Shown here: positions 6,096 through 6,880 of the stretch, piece by piece | Position numbering within the stretch: the stretch's first letter is position 1 | Layout of the letters: every line of letters begins with the position of its first letter | NCBI GenBank assembly: GCA_937907455.1 | Contig: CALESQ010000109.1 | Location: 1-6,880, forward strand | Source: an uncultured Caldilineales bacterium | GTDB taxonomy: Bacteria; Chloroflexota; Anaerolineae; JAAEKA01 | Length of the DNA stretch: 6,880 nt | Direction of reading: 5' to 3' | The notes under the pieces: model-generated | The model's database searches: none | The model's input: the letters and a program-made list of their open reading frames with translations, nothing else | Told to the model about the DNA's origin: nothing | Translations under genes and position numbers: made by a program

Positions 6096-6125
6096 TTAAG
6101 GCCCCACGATATGTTGGGGCCTTAA
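6096..6125 (+). terminator. stem-loop after the EF-G-like gene, probable terminator
   Basis: TTAAGGCCCCA (6096-6106) and TGGGGCCTTAA (6115-6125) form a perfect 11-bp stem with an 8-nt loop, 40 nt after the stop codon. The following sequence, TTATG, is not a real T-tract. Termination may depend on the T/A pairs at the stem base, or be inefficient. Confidence 0.7.
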
Positions 6126-6169
6126 TTATGAACGCACTCGTCACTTCCGCGTTAAAGGCCTCAGTTTAT

Positions 6170-6186
6170 ACAAACTACAGGTTTGT
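6170..6186. promoter_or_regulatory. dyad in the promoter spacer upstream of the membrane coiled-coil gene
   Basis: ACAAAC-TACAG-GTTTGT is a perfect 6-bp inverted repeat with a 5-nt centre, ending directly before the -10 element. This is a typical place for a repressor operator. AGGTTTG, which includes its right arm, recurs 33 bp downstream at 6212-6218. The regulator is unknown. Confidence 0.4.
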
Positions 6187-6194
6187 GTTATAAT
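6186..6194 (+). promoter_or_regulatory. extended -10 promoter of the membrane coiled-coil gene
   Basis: TGT-TATAAT contains a perfect -10 (6189-6194) with a TGn extension. The sequence 17 nt upstream (TTATAC) is a poor -35. The predicted start is near 6201, giving a leader of about 118 nt before ATG 6318. Confidence 0.6.
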
Positions 6195-6197
6195 TTT

Positions 6198-6317
6198 CCT
6201 CGTTCCAAGCGAGGTTTGCAAAAGTAAAACCTGAGCAACGTCTGTGTTCATGCAGGCGCATTGCAATGATCGGGATACCTTAAACTGGTATCTTCCAGAA
6301 ATTTGGAGGAAAGAAAC
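6198..6317 (+). other. structured leader of the membrane coiled-coil gene
   Basis: Short inverted repeats follow one another. CCTCG/CGAGG (6198-6202 with 6210-6214) spans the predicted start. AGGTTT/AAACCT (6212-6217 with 6227-6232) shares three bases with the first, so the two stems compete. GATACC/GGTATC (6274-6279 with 6287-6292) ends 12 nt before the ribosome binding site GGAGG (6305-6309), which lies 8 nt before the ATG. I recognise no riboswitch family. A regulatory role is inferred only from length and structure. Confidence 0.4.
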
Positions 6318-6880
6318 ATGGATTGGCTCAGTTTCTTCATTGGTGTATTGGTTGGTTGGCTGGTTGAACTATTCATTGACTGGTTCTACTGGCGGCGCAA
6401 GTATGCAGCTTTTGCACAGACAGAAGCCGAGTTGCGCGCTGAATTGGCCAATGCCCAGGGTGCATTGCAGTTAACACGCATCGAATTATACGATGCACAG
6501 GCCCTGCAAAAACCGTCGAGTGATCATCTTAACCAGCAAATTGTACAATTTCGCTCGGAAATGGATCTGCTCAATAAGGATTTAGCTGGCTCACAGGCTG
6601 AGATAACTTCGCTGCGGAGCCAACTTGCTACTGCCCAGGCAGACTATGAACAGCGGAACGCACGTTCCCGTGACGATTTGGCTGGCGCTCAGGCTGAATT
6701 GGCTTTGCTGCGCGAGCGGCTTAACGTAGCCGCCGTGGCCAATGCCGATCTGCCCAGCGTGGATCTCGATCTGCCGAAGCTGGATGCCGATCTTGATCTG
6801 CCCAGCGTAGACTTTGATCTGCCGAAGCTGGATGCTGATCTCGATCTGCCCAGCGTAGACCTCGATCTGCCGAAGCTGGA
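6318..6880 (+). CDS. membrane-anchored coiled-coil protein with Asp-Leu-Pro repeats (3' end outside window)
   Basis: The frame opens at ATG 6318 with an ideal ribosome binding site and runs off the right edge after 187 complete codons. Residues 3-25 form one hydrophobic, Trp-rich helix followed by RRK (26-28). By the positive-inside rule the rest would be cytoplasmic. Residues about 33-137 are rich in Ala, Gln, Leu and Glu and look like coiled coil. They include related blocks at 42-57, 88-103 and 120-135 with a [DE]LAxxQ core. From residue 144 comes a 16-residue tandem repeat, DLPSVDLDLPKLDADL, present in two full copies and one cut copy. Alternating Asp and hydrophobic residues with Pro suggest extended or beta-type structure of strong negative charge, vaguely like AHNAK repeats. 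I recall Chloroflexota proteins with a similar anchor and coiled coil and a C-terminal helix-hairpin-helix domain, but that part is not visible here. Function unknown. Confidence 0.85.
   Translation, partial: MDWLSFFIGVLVGWLVELFIDWFYWRRKYAAFAQTEAELRAELANAQGALQLTRIELYDAQALQKPSSDHLNQQIVQFRSEMDLLNKDLAGSQAEITSLRSQLATAQADYEQRNARSRDDLAGAQAELALLRERLNVAAVANADLPSVDLDLPKLDADLDLPSVDFDLPKLDADLDLPSVDLDLPKL
6747..6880 (+). repeat. 48-bp in-frame tandem repeat, at least 2.8 copies
   Basis: Copies start at 6747, 6795 and 6843, exactly 48 bp apart and in codon phase; the third is cut by the window edge after 38 bp. Copies 1 and 2 match at 42 of 48 bases, while copies 1/3 and 2/3 each match at 36 of 38. The differences are synonymous except one Leu-to-Phe codon, so the protein repeat appears to be conserved by selection. 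Each unit has two 7-residue halves (DLPSVDL, DLPKLDA) plus DL. Confidence 0.95.

Noticed and set aside
6198..6317. Riboswitch in the leader of the last gene
   Set aside because: Stems are short and no conserved core of a known riboswitch class is recognisable; it is kept only as a structured leader.
6244..6474. 76-codon + frame at the start of the right-hand gene region
   Set aside because: It is in a different frame from ATG 6318, which has an ideal ribosome binding site, a membrane helix and an open frame to the edge.
6747..6880. CRISPR-like reading of the 48-bp periodicity
   Set aside because: The whole unit is repeated with no unique spacers, and it stays in codon phase with mostly synonymous differences, so it is a coding tandem repeat.

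Overview
The window carries five genes, all on the + strand, in four apparent transcription units. The bacterium has moderately high GC. Hand counts give about 62% GC in parts of the deaminase gene and about 47% in the small DUF1801 gene. The EF-G paralogue type, and a membrane-anchored coiled-coil protein followed by an Asp/Leu/Pro repeat, fit a member of the Chloroflexota (Anaerolineae-like). No taxonomic marker is present, so this placement is an impression from gene style only.

Layout: (1) Positions 1-168 are intergenic. They hold an extended -10 promoter flanked by two look-alike palindromes and a strong ribosome binding site. (2) An NAD(P)-type aldehyde dehydrogenase (169-1794) follows, with all catalytic residues, a C-terminal tail of about 80 residues, and a strong intrinsic terminator. 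(3) A well-formed promoter (1878-1906) and a leader of about 180 nt precede a DUF1801 protein (2092-2481). After 24 nt comes an amidohydrolase of the MTA/SAH deaminase type (2506-3825). (4) A near-consensus sigma-70-like promoter, TTGACA-N17-TAAAAT, precedes a 12-bp hairpin at the predicted transcript start, then an EF-G-like translation GTPase (3977-6055) and a stem-loop. (5) A second extended -10 promoter with an internal dyad leads into a structured leader of about 118 nt. It is followed by a membrane-anchored coiled-coil protein (6318 to the right edge), which ends in the window inside a perfectly phased 48-bp/16-residue tandem repeat.

The genes do not form an obvious pathway. Aldehyde oxidation, purine-thioether salvage and translation look like independent housekeeping units, each with its own promoter or terminator. 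I see no mobile element, CRISPR array, RNA gene, toxin-antitoxin pair or defence cassette. The items most worth a second look are the truncated repeat protein at the right edge, the Asp-to-Gly change in the guanine-specificity motif of the EF-G paralogue, and the recurrence of inverted repeats exactly at predicted transcription starts.
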